Source: Toxoplasma gondii ME49
Taxonomy: Eukaryota; Apicomplexa; Conoidasida; Eucoccidiorida; Sarcocystidae
Assembly (NCBI RefSeq): GCF_000006565.2
Contig: NC_031469.1
Location: 1,191,245 to 1,255,244, forward strand
Reading direction: 5' to 3'
DNA length: 64,000 nucleotides
The position numbers were made by a program, and so were the translations under genes. Shown one piece after another: positions 11,112 through 23,596 of this stretch. The notes under the pieces were generated by a model, which was not told the origin of the DNA, did no database searches, and worked only from the letters and a program-made list of their open reading frames with translations. Positions within the stretch are counted from its first letter, which is position 1. The number at the start of each line of letters is the position of its first letter.

Positions 11112-13714
11112 CCGCAGAGGAAGTATTTATCGTAAGAGTAACGCCTCCCGCGATTGCCAAGTTTTCTCGAGAACGGTTAGTTTCCCTCAAGACCTTTATA
11201 ACAGAGTGATGCTACTTGTACCACCCTTCAGGACTGCAGAGTTGGGATTCTTTGGAACGTCGAAATAGTACGGAGACTATTTATAGAGGCTGAAAAAGGG
11301 GAGGCCCAAGAAGTGACACTGATCACTGGGAGAAAAAACCAGGGTGGGGGCGTTTGGGCCACAAAGTCTTTCACCAAGCAGTCGAGCGACACAGTACACA
11401 GAGCATACCACATCACACACCAGTGGCCGATGACAAATATGCAACTTGAGATATTATTTTTTGCTATTCCTCATGAAATAATGTGGAGAGGAGAGAGACG
11501 GTCGATGGTGTGGGGGTCCTTCGCTAGCTTTGGCTTCTCGTATCGCAACATTTTGCGGTTACACGAAATAACGAACGCAGCACCACTGACTGGGACATCG
11601 TTGTTGTTTCAATGGTACATCTACTCCGTAATCGCAATCAAATAACTGTGTGTAGTAGATCCATTTTGTTGAGTCGCAGGAAAGATCATGTGAACCACAG
11701 GAATCACTTGGAAGTGATTGATATTCAACAAACTGGGCGGGGTTTTGTTGACAAGGTAGGAAAGCAGCTTTCAAATCTCTGATTTCTCCAAACATTGTCA
11801 ACGCGGGGCACTAGTGCGTCCGCCGTGTTGAAAATGCCTTTTCTGAATGTGTACGGCCCTTCCGAAAACCTGTTCGAGTCCTCATTTTCCTAGGCCTGTT
11901 ATCGAATCGCAACATCGGGTTAAGCCTGCGTTCTCGTCCCAAGCTTCTTCACTGCATGCAATGTAGTAAAGGGCCTTGCAAATTGCATCTCATGTTTAAC
12001 AATAATGTCGGGAATTATGGATGCACTTTGCGCCTTTGCTTCGTTTGTGGTAAGCAGCTCGCGCGGAATAAATTCGCAGTGCTGTTCCCCCGCTCCTCTC
12101 CTCGTAAGAGGATCTTTGTTTTCTGATGAGTCTACTGTACCTTCGGTGTTGCATGCTTCCATCAGAAGAGCGCCTACGAGTTTTACTCCTGCTTTCCTGA
12201 TCTTGCGTGTTACCCCGTCGCCATGTGGGAACGGTCGAGGCATGTCTATATTCACTGACAAGGTTTTCTTCGACAGAGTGCTGGTCCGACATCAAAATAA
12301 GCCAGTGCCATGCATCTTGGTGTGTTTGAATATGTGCATCGCCATCCGAAAAAACTGCTGAAAGTGTTTTCGTTGCCCCGTCCGCGCTAACCTATTTCCA
12401 TTTGCGCCCGCCCACGCACTCAATAACTTCGGAAGTTTCGCGCAAAGCAACAATGAAGAACAGCCTTCACGCGTTCAGCAGAGTCGGTCCGGAACAGCAT
12501 CAACTGCCAGTTACAGGAACGTTCGGATTACTCACACGCCTGTGGCCAACAAACAAGCACGGACCGCACACAAAATAGACGGCCTTCTGCCCTATTCGAA
12601 TGCGAGAACGGGCTGCAGCGCTCTGTCTGTAACAGTCACTGTTTATCGAAATCAGTTTCACGACTCACACAAACCTTTCTGATGGTTTTTGCTGATGCAC
12701 GCATTCCCCAACATTTCAAAATAAGAGGAATCGGTAGTTGAGATGCACGGAAGAACTGGCACTTCTGTTATCCCACGGATGTAAACACGTCGCGGAACGA
12801 CTGGCGGCACCCTCCTTGGAGCAAAATGCCAACTTACAACAGCAGCAACAACCCGTGAAATCTAGCTCCTTTTCCCCCTGCCATACACAGACAGGGAAGT
12901 TCTACCATCCTGAAGAGCTTTCCCCTTTGTTTTAGGGGAGCAGCTGTGTACCTTGGATCTTTGTTAAGCCCTACGTGTCTCGGCCAAAAACCCCGCACAA
13001 ACACAGCTTTTACAAGCCAGACTTTCTTTACGTTTGAACACCCTCACCTCGTGCATTAAAGCAGCCGATGCCCCTTGTTTTCTAAACTGGAGGGTGTGCT
13101 AAAAAAGCCACTTCCTGTGTCAACTGCATGCGCAGTGACGGCCGTGGCAAGAAACTGGTAGGCGGCGGGTGTACTTTCTGGCGGCCTGGGGAAAAAGGGG
13201 GGGAAAAATTTGGTATCGGCGTGCCCTGAAATACTTTTCGAACTACAGACAATCCACACTGTAACTTTGTGCGCGAGTATCAACTCAATAACGAAGAGAA
13301 ATAGTGACTGAGATAAGAGATAGGGGAGCGGCTACAATTCGAGGATGGAACTGTGCGTGTACGACGCCTACACTACAGCTGCTTGGAAGGAACTTACATA
13401 ACAGAAGAACTCTCCTTTTTGTGCTTTCGTTGAAAATTCGTTTTCGTGACTCGATGAAAACCACAGTGTGTCTGAATCGGTGCTTTATTTGAGAGTCTAT
13501 TCTGGAGCAAAGCGTCGCTATCACCTTTGGCAACTGCTCTGTGTCCTGTGGAGTCACTCTGAAACAAGGCAACGTTCCGGTGCATCGTGGGGTTTGCCTC
13601 TGTGTTTCTGTCTATGCCCCATTGCAGTTAGAGGAGCTTGCCGTCTTTTTTTGAAGGGATTTCTTCTTTCCACTTTCATTTCGCTTCGGTTCCTGTCTGG
13701 GACTTGCGGTGACA
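11112..13714. other. Spacer between HAD gene and ISN1
   Basis: 2.6 kb between two plus-strand genes. It should contain the HAD 3' UTR and the ISN1 promoter. Only short frames occur on either strand, without recognisable domains or credible splice pairs. A pyrimidine-rich stretch just before 13715 (about 13590-13700) may be the ISN1 leader. Confidence 0.5.
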
Positions 13715-16700
13715 ATGGCACCTCCTCCCGAGGGCGGCAGAGCGGGGTGTCAGTCGTGTCTGTCGCAGAATTTTCAGCATTTGCCTCACCATACCCAGCG
13801 GGACGAGGAAACGCCTTCTCCTAAGTATTTGTCGCATTCTTGCTCCTCTCCAGGCTTTCATTCGGATGTCTGTTCTTCCTCCTCTCAAGCTGGTTGTTCT
13901 TCGTCTTCTTCGGGCGTCCGTTCTCCCGCTTCTCCCGATGTCTGCGCTTCTCCCGATGTCTGCGCTTCTCCCTCTTCATCTTTGTGTGCCTCAGGAACTC
14001 TGCTCCTTTCTTCTCGTCCCTTCTGTCTCTCGTCTGGTGCGGCGGTCGATGGATCCTCAACAGGCTCGTGGAGACGAGAGACCCTCGATGCGGTCGGAGG
14101 AGAGTCAGGTCGACGCAAATTTGCAGCGAATCACTTTCTTCCTCTGCTGACAGAGCTGTTTGTCGCTCTGTTCAAAGCACGCTGCTTCGCCTCTCTAGTT
14201 GTTCGCGTTCTCCAGGCTATCGAGGACGAGATTGTCGTGGAAGAGGCCTTCGTGCCATACATCACGACACCTAGATCGTCTTACGCTCGGTCCGGCTCTG
14301 GAGCTGCAGACCGTGGAGACGGATCTCCTGGCGAGGACGGAAACAGTTCCCGAGGCGACGCAGCCGTCTCGCCGCTCTCGCTCGATTCGGGAGACAAGGA
14401 GACGTTCGATGGAGACCCTCGACCTCAAGAGTCTCCTTCGGAAACGCCTGACGCCTCGCCGCTCGCGTCACCCACGGCTCTAGATGCAGCGACTGCGTCG
14501 AAGCCGACCTGTGGGAAGAAGTGTGGCGCAGGATGGCCTCTGTTCTGCCCACCCACTGTCTCTTCTTTCGCCTCCGTGTCTCTCCATCTAGGAAGCGTAC
14601 CTCTAGGGGGGTCTCTGCCCGCAGCGGCGTTCGAAGCTGGACCTGGATGCATGCACTTCAGACACTCGTTGAGCGCGGGGTCTGCGAGTCTCGGAGGTGG
14701 GCCGGGCAGACAGAGGCCTGAAGGCGTAATGCCTTTCTTCACCAAGCTGAGACTCGTCGCCGCTTTTCAAAGGGTAGATGCCCGTGCATGCATGACCAAA
14801 AGAAAGGTCGTACCTCCTTCTTTTCACGAGTGTCGAGAAATCCTAAATCTCGCGCAGGTACGCCAAAGACAGATAAACGTCAACTGGAGAGTCACAGCAA
14901 TGGTTCGAGATACAGCCACCTGTCTTTCTCTCCTCGTTTTGAACTCTTTTTTTTTCTGAGTCGCCGACTATGTGTACAAAGACAACCTCTACTTACACCG
15001 TCGCATGACATACAGATGACACAAGTCACCTGGCGGCGTCTTGGAAAACATGGGAGAATTCGGAAACTCTTTCTGTTCAACACAACGCCGAGGATCATAC
15101 ATGTCATATGCATGGTCCAGGGTGGAGCGTGGACTGCCGCCTGCAACAGTGTGCTCCAACACCATACATCCGAAATTACTGAATCGGTTCAATGCTTGTA
15201 CGGAACTTCATGCACAACCGTATACTCAACCATGCAGTCAACCAGCACTGGTATTGCCTACAGCATTACCGACATCGCACCTATCGACAGGAGAGACCCG
15301 GCTCGCTGTTTGTCCAAAGATTTCACCCGTGTGTTTCAGCTCGGTGGTCTTGTCTTGATCTCGTCTTGCTCAAATTGAGCACTGCGTAGACGTTTCGGAA
15401 TTTGCCGGCCTGCGTTCGTGGTGTATCGTTCTTCGTATAGGACGTTCCCGTTCTGTTCTTTTTCTTAAAAAAAACAGCCTCAGACCACTGTTGCCCACTG
15501 CCGACGTTGGGAAGCCATATCCGTTTCCAATTGAAGATCTTCGTACCTGTGTGACTTGCCCTCCTCCTCCTCCTCGTTCCAGTGTTTGTGCGTCCGTTGC
15601 ATTCTGTGTCTTCTCTCCTCTTCGTTGCATGCAGATCCTCGAGAGCAGGTCGCAGCTGCGCCTGGTCACCATGGACGGCGACGAGACTTTGTATCCGGAC
15701 GGGGCGAACTTCACCGACGAACGCATTGCCAGACACATCGCAGCGCTGCTTCGAAGAGGCACCAAGGTCGCCGTCGTCACTGCCGCAGGTTCGCGACTGA
15801 ACACAGAGAAAGAAATCCACGATGAAGTGCCAGGAGAAAACGCGAGAGGCAGAAATGGTGCAGATGCCACATGGTGGGAAAAGCGTTTTTTTTTGCACCT
15901 CATCCGCTTCGTTGCCAAGAAGAGAGAGGAAGTCTGCTTGAACGGCACTTTGGGAACTGTCGATGCACAGTTGGCCGTGGGGGGTATGACGTCAACTTCT
16001 TTTCGTTTGACAGAAAAGACGTTCGAAGCAAGACGAAAGAAATGAGAAAACGACACACGCAGTGAAAGACGAAAACTGACGGGGGGAGTTTGGACGCTGC
16101 GACGCGTCGTGTAGACCAGAAGTGGACCACTGGAAAGTTCTGGTTTCCTTTTCCGGTCTCCCTTTTCTGTTTTCTGTCTTTCTGGCCGGGCCATGAAACG
16201 CACAAACTAAAACTGGGGTCCGGGAAACAAAGACTTTCAAGATCGAAACCAGCTGGCCAACTCGTAGCACAAACTCCCCAGAACAACTCACAACGAATCA
16301 TGTCTCAGAGCTGCCCACTCCCAACATGAAGATCTGGAACCGTCTCGCGTTTGAGTCGTTTTCTCTTTCGCTTGTGAGCAGCGCAGTTCTCGCGTCCGGA
16401 CACAAATCACAGTTGCTTCAAAGAAGGATGACCATGCTTTGTGGAGTTCTACACCAGCAGTCGTCCTTGGGTGTCGTCCCATACCAGGGAGCCTCGGAAA
16501 GAGGTCCACCCCCTCGGTAGACCGATAGAAGGTCACCCAAGGCCGTGCTCTACGCTTTGTTCTCGCCTTTCAAGTGTTCTTCCATCTTTGACGCCCCATT
16601 GGTTCTCTTCGTTTTGCTTGTTTTCCTCTCCAGGCTACGGCTACGAAACGGCCCGCTACGAGGAGCGCTTAGGGGTGCTGTTTGAGTTTTTGAGAAAGGA

Positions 16701-19265
16701 AAAGATGCCAGCGGAGGCAGCTGGAAACTTCTACGTCATGGGCGGCGAGTCGAACTACCTAATGAAGTAAGTCACTTCGCTGTTTCTCCTTGCGAGGCAA
16801 AAACATCTGCCCTCTTTCCTTTGTGTTTTACGCCGGTCATATCGTTTTTCACCTATGTCGTTTTTCCAAGTGGGCAGACGCCTGTACGTCACCTGTTGTT
16901 GCCTCTCTTTTGCAGCTTGCGTTCTCGATCGCCTTCGCTTCACATCCTCTGGCGTCGTCTAAGGTTGTGTCTCTTGTCGGGACATGCCCTTTGTTGTTTC
17001 TTGCATTGCTCCTTCTTCCTGCGCTATTGGTTCGTCTTGGCTTCCGAAGGGTATCTCTGTCTCACAATCAATACTTCCGGCGTATCCCGCGACAGCTGTC
17101 GGCCGGGCAGGAGAGACACGGATGTACTTCCCAAAGGTCATCGTGACTGCTCCCTCACACCTCTTGATCCGTTTCACTCTCTGTTTTTTCGTGACTTCTC
17201 TGGCTGTCGCTTTCCAGACTTTCTCCTGCTCTCTCTCTCGAGCCTGTCGACGAGGCTCTCTGGACTTCTTTTCGGCCTTCCTGCCACCCCAGGGATGCAG
17301 ACAGACTGCTGGACATTGCGGAAGCAGCACTGAGGAGTCTCAGCGAGGAGCTGAAACTACCTGCATGCATTCTGAGGAAGGCCAGGGCGGTCGGACTCAT
17401 CAGGAGGCAGTCTGTACAGGACGAAGAGGGTAGGAGCGCCGCAGGGATCGCTTTCAATCGATGCTCCAGAGTCGCGTAATTTCCCCCTGTACACTCACTT
17501 CGACATCTGCATATGGAGACGCAGACACATCTACCTTAAGGGAAAACGTGTTTTACGTCTTGATATGCACTTGCCAGCAGGATTTCTCTTCTCCCTTCCT
17601 TCTGCCGCATTCAAAGAAATGTATGCCCATATATACATATATATACATAAATATATATATATATATATATGTATTTATATGTATCTGTACGTTCATATGC
17701 ATGTATGCATCTATACGTTTGTATGTATGTGTACAGATAGAGGGGTCGGCTGGAAGTCGATCCGGTGGTTTGCAGTCGAGGAATGCAGCACTCGACTGTG
17801 TTCGTTGTGTCGCCCGATCACTCAGAGAGCATGCGCAGACACAGAGGTCGGTCGACCTGCCTTTTGCGAAGGCGTCGGGGACGTTTGTGGAGCGCTGGTT
17901 TCTTCTTTTTATCTCAGGCGTTGTTTTTTGCGTTGTTTTCCAGAGTGCGCCTTGGGCTGCGGCAGCGGGGACGGGATGCGCCGAGAGAATTTGGAGGAGA
18001 TTGTCATGCGAGTTCGTCGAACGATCCGAGACGAATTCGGTCCGTCTTCCGTTTCTGCCGAACAAAGCGTCTCTCTGCGTAGCAGCGGCAGGGGACGGGG
18101 AAGCCAAGAAAAATTCAAATGCATGTTCTAGCTCTAATTTGCCGCACACTCGCCACCATAAATCTTCCATGCAGGTCGTCAGGGAGTACAGAGTCGATGC
18201 ACACCTGTCGTCGGGCGTCGGATGGATACCTGTCTCCTGATGGATGCATGCATTTCTGTGCACACATGCTGTTTCTCGAGACCCTTATATTTTTTTATTG
18301 TCCCGCTGATGCATGCATGTCCATGCATGCAAAATTGGATCAGCTTCGTGGTGGAACAAGAGAGTTACGGACTGTGTGCAGGTTGCTCCCTCCAACCTAG
18401 ACAGGGTGTCCACACCTTTATCGCAACAGTGTTCGTATCGAACTTTCATTCTGTCTCTTTTGGATGAGTTTGTGCGCTGACGTAATATTGGACAGTGATC
18501 TGTCCCTGTCTGGCATTTTTTTCCGTCGTTCGCTGGCTGTCGTTCTGTTCTCCACACCTGGGAGCGTTCTTCGTTTTTATCTTGGACAGGTCCGCACTGC
18601 ATGGTTCCGTGGAGTGCCTTTAACGGGGGCAACGATGTGTGGGTGGACATAGGCAATAAAGCAGAAGGAGTCGCGCTGCTGCAAGGACTCTTCCAACTTT
18701 TTCCTCGACAGTGTCTGCACATTGGAGACCAGTTCGGAACCAGTGGAAACGATTTGCCTGCTCGGTGAGCCCAGCGACGGAACCGCGAATTCCAGCTCCA
18801 CGCTTGCTTGGTCAGAATCCTTTGTACCGTCTACAGTAGTGAATAGTCTTTCTATCCAAGTCGAAGTTGATTTATTATCTCTTTCAAACACTTCAAAAAT
18901 CAGCTGGGCCTACAATTGGATCTGTAGAAAAAGCACCCTAATACAGGCTTAATAGCTTGATACCGATTTCAAAACACGAGAACCAAGTCTCAACCCGTCC
19001 ACATGTCTGGAGACACCTGCATGCAGCGTGACAACACTGGCATATATGTATAACATATACATATATATATATATATATATATATGCGCTTATACATGTTT
19101 ATTCTCATATGCTTATATGTATGTATAGGTATGCATATGTATGCATATATATATATATATATATATATGAATGTCAAACGTAGGTTACTGATGCACACGT
19201 ATCGCCTATACAGATCTCTTACGTGATCGCTCTATGTTCAAAAATGCGTGCGTCACTACGGTGCA

Positions 19266-19300
<35 letters not shown>

Positions 19301-19587
19301 AGGAGACTGTGTATTATATGCATGTGGGTTTATGCGTAGCAAAGTTGTGTATAGACCGACGTATATTTGCGGATGCAGGTAGAAGTATGGAGAAACAAAT
19401 TTCACTGAAAAAGGCTTTTCTCTCGTTTGCTTGCATCTCTTATTTCAGCGTCTGTTCGCCTACGGCTTGGGTAGCAAATCCTCAAGAGACAGCGGCACTT
19501 CTTCATGAGTTGCTACAGGAAGATAAAGAGGAAGCAGAAATTCCTCCGAGAGGGGATTCGAAAAGACAGGAGACAAAGCAAGAGTAA
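13715..19587 (+). CDS. ISN1: IMP-specific 5'-nucleotidase (ISN1 family)
   Basis: The enzyme hydrolyses IMP to inosine and phosphate (known for yeast and Plasmodium ISN1). Exons: 13715-14857, 15635-15788, 16634-16766, 17293-17429, 17944-18039, 18590-18764, 19449-19587. All phases match, giving about 658 residues. The ATG at 13715 has A at -3 and G at +4. Exon 1 has a Ser/Cys-rich leader absent from the 440-450-residue yeast and Plasmodium enzymes, then family blocks FFTKLRLVAAF and VVPPSFHECREILNLAQ. Exon 2 carries the HAD nucleophile loop LVTMDGDETLYPDG (Asp395, Asp397). Exon 3 has FYVMGGESNYL. Exon 4 has LLDIAEAALRSLSEELKLP and RKARAVGLI. Exon 6 has the diagnostic AFNGGNDVWVDIGNKAEGV and LHIGDQFGTSGND. 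Exon 7 ends WVANPQETAALLHELL plus a short charged tail. A 48-base cassette exon at 16916-16963 would fit the phase and may fill a short gap. Confidence 0.92.
13937..13972 (+). repeat. 18-base tandem duplication in ISN1 exon 1
   Basis: The unit gatgtctgcgcttctccc occurs twice in a row and encodes a repeated DVCASP in the low-complexity leader. It is in frame, so copy-number change would not break the gene. Confidence 0.9.
17630..17712. repeat. (TA)n array in ISN1 intron
   Basis: Alternating AT repeats grading into gtatgtatctgt/gtatgcatc words, inside the intron between ISN1 exons 17293-17429 and 17944-18039. Confidence 0.85.
19040..19299. repeat. Three (TA)n arrays in last ISN1 intron
   Basis: Arrays at about 19054-19085, 19145-19168 and 19268-19298 lie within the intron 18765-19448. 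They are near-pure alternating AT and account for much of its length. Confidence 0.88.
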
Positions 19588-21771
19588 AGAAGGAAGGACC
19601 CGAGATAGCGGACAGAGTCGAGGAACTCTGAAGCATTCTTGCGTATTCGTCTTTCCAAAGCGGGGGGATTTTCACTTTCTGGGCTCTGAACTTTTTGATA
19701 TCCAGGGAAGACCAAGCATTCGGAAAGGAAAGGCTGGGACGCGGGGAATCGTAGTGACGGTTCGTAAGTTTCTCTCTCTCTCTCTGGTTAAAGACCGCAT
19801 GGTTCTACACGTGCATCACACACTCTCCGCTTTGTCTCCGGATCAGTCGGAAAAAACAATTCTGCATGTGACGCCAGATATCACGATTCAGGGATCTGAG
19901 ACAAAAGTGATGGTGCAGCCTGGCGACGAACGAAACCAAAGAAACCTTGAAAAATACTTCTCCGCGAGCTTTGTTTTAACAACTGAGTGTAACCGTCCAG
20001 CGAGAGGCCAGCTACAGTGTAGACAGAACGGTGAACATGAGTGTGTTGTTTTTTTAAAGAGCTGGCACCTTAGAGGGAAACGCATGAAAGGTGAGCTGGG
20101 TGGAAATTGTAAAGATCACACCGGGAATACCTGGACATCGAAAAAACTGATGGAACAGAATTCCGAGGCCGCAAACAACGAAATCCAGGACCACCACGGG
20201 TCGACAGCTGTCCCCAGTGGGGGGAAGAGGTAGAAACAGCAGCTCTGGCCAGCTCGTTTCTTTATGCAAAACAACCTCAGAAGGAGTATTTCTACATCTC
20301 TCCACACTCCCAGATATTTGTATAAATATATATACATGTGGGTGCCTCATTGCTCGGGGTGTATTTTGTTTCCTTGGGACTCACCCTCCCAGGATTTTCG
20401 CTTCGTTCGGCTGTGGTCAATCGAACTAGTTCGCTCGAGATATCTGGGCTTGACAGTTCCTCAGACCGTAAGCCGCTTGCGAGAGGATTAATCCAGCTCA
20501 CAGTGGCAGATATTTTAGCATCTGGCGTCATCAACGCTTTCTCTGTGTCCATCTGGCAACAGGAGTTCGAGGGGTCCACCAGTTGAGGTCCAGCACTCTG
20601 TTCTGCACATTCATGTCCGGCGAAACTTGATTCGATGGACACGCGTGTGTTCACCGTTTTTCCAGTGCGTCGTATTTGGACTTTTTTGGAGCAGCACACA
20701 TTTCCTTTAGGTTGTTTCTTGGACGTCATTCCTTCCAGAGCCAGCGGTCCTGAGCACATGCAGGCTTTTTGTCTTCCTCGGAGAAGGACTGTTACAGACT
20801 GCTACCACGGCGACAACTGAGTTCCCCCTGGGGTGCTGCAATCGTGACAGACCTCTGTTCTGCCATGCCCTATTCGTTGGCCTCTTGGCTTGTGCTTTTC
20901 TTCACTCTTCCGGACATCAGTTGCAGCTCTCTTCACCTGCTTTGTAATCCGTTGGGGACACAAAACGCAGACGTCATTCTGCTCATGAAACGCTGATCGA
21001 TGCGACACACATGGTGGAACCCATCCCCGAAAAAAGACCGGAGTCTCCGTCAATCGCTGTACAACGTTTTATGTGGCGGTTGTCTGTGCCAAGAACGCGA
21101 AGTTTGCCGGGTTTTGCACTTGGAAAAAACGCGTTTCGCTCGACAGAAACTCGAGCTCACTGAACGGTGGGGGGATGTGCTCGGGCCGCGACCTCCGCGG
21201 GTGCCTCGAACAACCTTCGAAGAAAGCGACCACAAAACATATTGCGAAGAAGGACGCAGACCGCACTCCACGCCCCCGCTCCTCACCACAACAACACAGG
21301 CATAGACGCCTTGGGGTCTCCCTGCACCCTTTCCTGTCCCTGAAGATTTATTTCTCTCCTTCGGACACAATAATACACTCCAATGTCAGTCTTGCATTCC
21401 CGAGACTGAGCTACCGATCGAAGCGCCCTTCGACACTCCTTTCGTCTCCTTCAGAAGCTGCATGCGCCAAGCACGCAGCGACAGCAGGAACAGATTCGGA
21501 AAACAAACTCCAGGAGAGCATGTGCGTCAAGGACAGAAACCTGGCGACAACACAGAGACGAACTGCAGACTCTGCCGCTCGAGTTGCTCCGGAACCCAAG
21601 CTGCGTCTCTCTCCCAGCCACACCCTGTACTTGCACCGCCCTGCCTTCTCACACTCCTACTTCGACAAAGCGCTTATGTTTCTGTACACCTTTATAGATA
21701 CACATGTACCCAGACACGCACATGCAGACCCACATACATATACATATATATATATATATGTAGATATATGT

Positions 21772-21811
<40 letters not shown>

Positions 21812-22821
21812 CTCGGTAACAACGCATGCACCCAGGCAGGTGAACTCTGGAGGATACACGTTACCGTGTTCCACAGCCATCGCTGCGGATCTGCTCGTCG
21901 ACACAGGAAGAGACAGGGACCAGAGGGAGAGAAGAGAGCAGAAAAAGAGGAAAACAACATGCAAGAGGACGAGGGCCGAACGTTCTCTGTGCACTATGCA
22001 ACGGCCGCAGTGAGTGTCGCGCCTCAAAGAAGCGGAAAAGAGAAAGGCGTCCCCATCGACGCAAGGGACTGCAAAAGCTGACAGACACACCGAGCCTGAG
22101 CTCCCGCGGATCGGATGCCTGTCTCAAAGTGCATGCAGAAGTCCTGAAAAAAATGCACGCGTCTTCTTCGTGTGATTCAAGAATCACAGACGCAGACGTC
22201 TAAATGTGAAAACATGCACACACATACAAAAATGCAAACACCTATTATATATATATATATATATAGATATAGATATATATATATATATATATATATATGC
22301 ATAAATGTATACATCAATGTTTTTGTATGTGCCACGAGATGTCGCGGTGTGCATGCGCGCGGATAGGAGCGCGACGAAGATATGTGAGGCCTTTTGCTTG
22401 TCCGAGAAATCAGTCGAAAAGACAAGTGGAGAAGGTGAAGCATGTGCATGAACGTCGCGCGGCGGATGGTTTTCCGTCCACGAAAACAGCGAGAAAACCA
22501 GTAGGAAACCGGAAAAAGGCGCCTTCATACACAGACTGTCTGAGTCTACAGCCACAGAGACCCTTCCGACGGGAAGCGCCATCTTCCACCTGAGCACTCG
22601 ACAGAAGTTTGACCGACCGACGAAGACGCACCGGAAGGGTGGACTAGAAAACTCCGACCAGAAACGATGAACGCTCTTGCTCTCGAACGAGACAGAGACG
22701 AGGCGTCACGGAGGAGGACAGACACACGACAGGAGACCGAAGTCACGAGTGGATGTGCGACGGGAGGAAAAGCGAAGAGAGAATGCCGAGAGAGACTGGA
22801 GAGAGGCAAGACAAAAAACCT
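19588..22821. other. Convergent 3' flanks of ISN1 and the glucan synthase
   Basis: 3.2 kb between two stop codons that face each other, so it should hold both 3' UTRs. Long open frames occur on the plus strand (for example up to 20233 and 21073-21819), but they overlap microsatellites or run out of frame with ISN1, and none shows a known domain. (TA)n arrays lie at about 21735-21809 and 22244-22299. Confidence 0.55.
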
Positions 22822-23086
22822 TCACGGAACCTGCAGGAAATTGTTTGTGTTCCCAAGGCTGTCTGTCTCCTGGGGCGCGTCCGAGACACAGACCCACTCC
22901 CCGTCGACGACGAGTTTGTACAAATACCTAAAAACAACAAACATGAAAAATACACTTTCAATGAACAAATACACGAGTCGAAACCAAACAAAAGCACAAA
23001 ACAGCACAAGAAAAACACGCATCTACAAATGCATGAATGCATACCGGAACCCACCTGCCTACACATATACGTATACATATATATAT

Positions 23087-23118
<32 letters not shown>

Positions 23119-23502
23119 GCAGATGTTTACACGTGCGTACATGCAAAGAAACTTTTGAGTTACCGTTTCGCTCGGACGGATCCAGCAGGGAGAGGATGCA
23201 GACTCGCGTTACATAAAGCAGACTACCAAAGTGAATATCACTGCCCAGTGTGTTGTCGTTTAGATGCCGGAAACCCATGGAGGATTTAATTTGATCGCGA
23301 ACTCACCTCCCAGGACGAAGTGCCAAAGAAAGAACGAACGCCTGCAAAGCGTTATCCCACGACAAAGGCCGACGTACTCTCCAGTCATCGAAGGTCCCTG
23401 AAATACACACGCACACTCCATTACAAACTGCGCTCGCCCACAAGCATATGCACATGTCCACAAATGCATGCATACATAAATACAAAAATATACACGTATA
23501 CA

Positions 23503-23546
<44 letters not shown>

Positions 23547-23564
23547 AATATACTTTTACGTAGT

Positions 23565-23596
<32 letters not shown>

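Noticed and set aside
19505..20233. 242-residue plus-strand open frame overlapping the last ISN1 exon
   Set aside because: It runs in another frame over the confident ISN1 C-terminus, has no domain, and most likely reflects the ISN1 3' UTR.
21073..21819. 248-residue plus-strand open frame in the convergent spacer
   Set aside because: It ends in a (TA)n array, has no recognisable domain or splice sites, and frames on the opposite strand are equally open.
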